From assembly GCA_020445205.1 (NCBI GenBank), contig JAGRHA010000154.1, positions 1 through 32,140 on the forward strand: a stretch of DNA of 32,140 bases, given 5' to 3'. Under the pieces are notes generated by a model, which ran no database searches, had not been told where the DNA came from, and was given only the letters and a program-made list of their open reading frames with translations. This document shows, in pieces, positions 30,067 to 32,140 of the stretch. How positions within the stretch are numbered: position 1 is the first letter of the stretch; each line of letters begins with the position of its first letter. The stretch comes from Gammaproteobacteria bacterium. Its GTDB lineage: Bacteria; Pseudomonadota; Gammaproteobacteria; Chromatiales; Chromatiaceae. Made by a program: the position numbers and the translations under genes.

Positions 30067-31188
30067 ATGACCAAGATCCGCCTTTCCCTGCTGCTGTGTT
30101 GTGCCTGCGTCGTCACCGCCGTCAGCGCGCAGACGCATACCACCGAGCAGGCCCGTTTCGTCGTCGAAACCGTGAGCAGCGGCCTCGACCACCCGTGGTC
30201 GGTGGCGTTTCTGCCCGACGGCGGCTACCTCGTCAGCGAGCGCCCGGGACGCCTGCGCCTGATCGACGCCAACGGCAAGCTGTCGCCGCAGCCGGTCGAA
30301 GGCCTGCCGCCGGTACTCGCACACGGCCAGGGTGGATTGCTCGACGTCGTCCTGCATCCGCAATTCGCGAGCAATCGTTGGGTGTATCTGAGCTACGCCG
30401 AGCCCGGCGTCGGTGGCGTCGGTACCGCGGTTGCACGCGGGCGTTTCGACGGACAACGGCTCGACGACGTCGAGGTGCTGTTCCGCCTCATGCCGAAATC
30501 CGGTACCGGACGTCACTTCGGCTCGCGTCTGGTGTTCGATCGCGACGGCTTTCTGTTCATCACCCTCGGCGACCGCGGCGCACAGGCACGCGCGCAGGAC
30601 GTCGCCGATCACGCCGGCTCGGTGATCCGGCTGCATGACGATGGCCGCGTGCCGGCCGACAACCCCTTCGTCGGTCGCGACGACGCGCGCGCGGAGATCT
30701 ACAGCTATGGCCACCGCAACATCCAGGGCGCGACCTTGCACGCGCCGAGCAACCAGCTGTGGACGCACGAGCACGGCCCGCAAGGGGGCGACGAGATCAA
30801 TCTGCCGCGCGCCGGTGTCAACCATGGCTGGCCCGTCATCACCTACGGCGTGAACTACGGCATCGGCACGCGGATCGGCGAAGGCACGGCCAAACCGGGT
30901 ATGGCGCAACCGCTGTACTACTGGGTGCCGTCGATCGCACCGTCGGGGATGACGTTCTATGACGCCGACGCCTTCCCCGCCTGGCAGGGCGACCTGTTCG
31001 TCGGTTCTCTGAAGTTCCGCCTGCTCGTGCGTCTCGAACTGCGCGACGGCAAGGTCGTCGCCGAGGAACGCATGCTCGCCGATGAACTCGGCCGCATCCG
31101 TGATGTGCGCCAAGGCCCCGATGGCCTGCTGTACCTGCTCACCGATGACGACGATGGCCAGCTCGTGCGCCTGCGCCCGGTCGGCTGA
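30067..31188 (+). CDS. PQQ-dependent aldose sugar dehydrogenase, YliI-like, exported
   Basis: The gene encodes 373 residues with a signal peptide (hydrophobic core at residues 5-17, cleavage near VSA-QT). The six-bladed propeller of the glucose/sorbosone dehydrogenase family is evident: GLDHPWSVAFLPDGGYLVSERPGRLRL, GQGGLLDVVLHPQF, GRHFGSRLVFDRDGFLFITLGDRG, YSYGHRNIQGATLH and HEHGPQGGDEINL. The last two carry the family's PQQ- and calcium-contacting residues. SIAPSGMTFYDADAFPAWQGDLFVGSL completes the fold. The periplasmic enzyme would oxidise aldose sugars with PQQ and pass electrons to the respiratory chain. No PQQ synthesis genes are in the window, so the cofactor source is unknown. arfB starts 11 bases after its stop, suggesting co-transcription. 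Start: ATG at 30067, weak Shine-Dalgarno. Confidence 0.92.
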   Translation: MTKIRLSLLLCCACVVTAVSAQTHTTEQARFVVETVSSGLDHPWSVAFLPDGGYLVSERPGRLRLIDANGKLSPQPVEGLPPVLAHGQGGLLDVVLHPQFASNRWVYLSYAEPGVGGVGTAVARGRFDGQRLDDVEVLFRLMPKSGTGRHFGSRLVFDRDGFLFITLGDRGAQARAQDVADHAGSVIRLHDDGRVPADNPFVGRDDARAEIYSYGHRNIQGATLHAPSNQLWTHEHGPQGGDEINLPRAGVNHGWPVITYGVNYGIGTRIGEGTAKPGMAQPLYYWVPSIAPSGMTFYDADAFPAWQGDLFVGSLKFRLLVRLELRDGKVVAEERMLADELGRIRDVRQGPDGLLYLLTDDDDGQLVRLRPVG

Positions 31189-31199
31189 GATCGCATGAC

Positions 31200-31613
31200 A
31201 TGCTGCACCTGACGCGCGCCATCAGCATCGACGAAGCCGAGCTCGACTGGCAACCCGTGCGTGCGCAGGGCGCCGGCGGCCAGAACGTCAACAAGGTATC
31301 GTCGGCGATGCATCTGCGTTTCGACATCCGCCGCTCGACGCTGCCCGAGGCCATCAAGCAACGCCTGCTCACGCTGGCGGATCAACGCATCTCGTCGGAC
31401 GGCGTGCTCGTGATCAAGGCACAGCGTTTCCGCACGCAGGAGAAGAACCGGCGCGACGCACTCGATCGCCTGGCCGAGCTGGTCGAGCAAGCGAGCCGCG
31501 TGCGCAAACCACGCCGCGCGACGCGTCCGACCCGTTCCTCGCAACAGAAGCGCCTCGACAGCAAGAGCAAGCACGGTGCCACCAAGCGCCTGCGCGGGCG
31601 CGTCGATGACTGA
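31200..31613 (+). CDS. arfB: Ribosome rescue factor ArfB (codon-independent peptidyl-tRNA hydrolase)
   Basis: ArfB (YaeJ) releases nascent chains from ribosomes stalled on truncated mRNA, as a backup to trans-translation. The 137 residues carry the GGQ catalytic motif at residues 26-28 (AQGAGGQNVNKV), with the Gln that positions water. The C-terminal tail from about residue 103 is highly basic (RKPRRATRP, KRLDSKSKHGATKRLRGR); in the E. coli protein this tail enters the empty mRNA channel. The length matches the family. It follows the PQQ dehydrogenase gene closely. Full-length release factors are excluded by size. Confidence 0.95.
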   Translation: MLHLTRAISIDEAELDWQPVRAQGAGGQNVNKVSSAMHLRFDIRRSTLPEAIKQRLLTLADQRISSDGVLVIKAQRFRTQEKNRRDALDRLAELVEQASRVRKPRRATRPTRSSQQKRLDSKSKHGATKRLRGRVDD

Positions 31614-31619
31614 ATGCGC

Positions 31620-32140
31620 TCACCAGAGTCGGCGCAGGGCATCGAGCAATATGGCGATCGAAATGACCCACAGGGCGCCGCGCAGCATGCCGCGATAGGT
31701 CTCCATATCGACGCGTTTGCGCACGCGGATGCCCAGCCACAACGCCGCGAGGATCAGCGGCAACGCGAGCACCGCAAGGCCGACCACATCGAGGTCGAAC
31801 GCGCCCTGGCTCATGAAACCGATGATCTGACCCGATTTGCTGGTGATGAAACTCAGGTTGAACGTCGCGACCATGAGCACGGTCGGCATGCGCGTGTACA
31901 GCGCATACGCCACGACCAGCGGCGCAAATATATTGACCACGCCGGCGAGCAGACCGAGCAGCATGCCGAACACCGCCATGCCCCATTTGGGTACGCGCAC
32001 CACGTGTTCGGTGCGGTGCAGATGATCACTGACCAGGTAGCCGATCAACACCGCGGCGAGCAGGAAGCGGAACGGTGCCGGATCGACGCTCAGCAGCACC
32101 TGGGTGCCGGTGAAACTGCCGATGATGGTGAACATCGGGA
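31620..32140 (-). CDS. TauE/SafE family (TSUP) permease, partial
   Basis: The C-terminal 173 codons of a membrane protein that continues past the right edge of the window. Four to five hydrophobic helices are visible (FRFLLAAVLIGYLVSD, GMAVFGMLLGLLAGVVNIFAPLVVAYAL, VGLAVLALPLILAALWLGI and GALWVISIAILLDAL). The GLLAGVVNIFAPLV stretch matches the second conserved repeat of the sulfite exporter TauE/SafE family. Members move sulfite, sulfonates or other organic anions. Export of sulfite would fit a sulfur oxidiser, but the substrate is not shown. It is convergent with arfB, with six bases between the two stop codons. Confidence 0.85.
   Translation of the reverse strand, partial: PMFTIIGSFTGTQVLLSVDPAPFRFLLAAVLIGYLVSDHLHRTEHVVRVPKWGMAVFGMLLGLLAGVVNIFAPLVVAYALYTRMPTVLMVATFNLSFITSKSGQIIGFMSQGAFDLDVVGLAVLALPLILAALWLGIRVRKRVDMETYRGMLRGALWVISIAILLDALRRLW

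Overview
The window is about 32 kb of GC-rich (roughly 65%) chromosomal DNA. The gene content and gene order are those of a gammaproteobacterium. Three blocks support this: rpe-gph with trpE-trpG; priA-argS-SPOR protein; and PII-amtB-ubiK-yifB. A small exported Gly/Asn/Tyr-rich protein resembling sulfur globule proteins suggests a sulfur-oxidising lineage of the Chromatiales type. This placement is inferred from gene content and synteny only. There are no rRNA or tRNA genes, CRISPR arrays, prophages or insertion sequences.

Layout. Positions 1-1870: trpG (cut by the window edge) and trpE on the minus strand. 2099-2640: a self-contained sulfur-globule-like gene with a strong sigma70-type promoter and a clean terminator. 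3365-5504: rpe, gph and a small membrane protein, minus strand. 5641-7773: a DUF3530 protein, cyanase (cynS) and a SPOR/FtsN-like protein. 7951-12551: argS, a small secreted protein and priA. 12552-12760: an AT-rich, DnaA-box-containing divergent region. 13175-14649: an HNH nuclease overlapping a fructosamine-kinase-like gene. 15129-16276: an esterase-like hydrolase and a DUF4124 protein. 16362-21052: a tightly packed operon of an MscS channel, a RimB-type protease, RimK and a desuccinylase-like enzyme. 21115-23543: torF-glnK-amtB, minus strand. 23833-27834: ubiK, an EamA transporter, DUF808 and a broken yifB. 27984 to the end: an ABC-F ATPase, a PQQ-type sugar dehydrogenase, arfB and a partial TauE/SafE permease.

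How the parts relate. Nitrogen acquisition is the clearest theme. A sigma54-type -24/-12 element lies upstream of cynS (cyanate to ammonia plus CO2) and another upstream of torF-glnK-amtB (ammonium uptake and PII control). The second also has NtrC-like 17-mers at a normal enhancer distance. This predicts that cyanase and the ammonium-transport operon belong to one nitrogen-limitation regulon. The RimB-RimK pair with the desuccinylase-like enzyme looks like a peptide or ribosomal-protein tail modification unit.

The most notable anomalies are an in-frame amber codon in yifB, the DnaA-box/AT-rich region between priA and the HNH gene, and several strong hairpins in intergenic DNA. I did not find a convincing wholly new multi-gene system. 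Most of the window is ordinary core chromosome.
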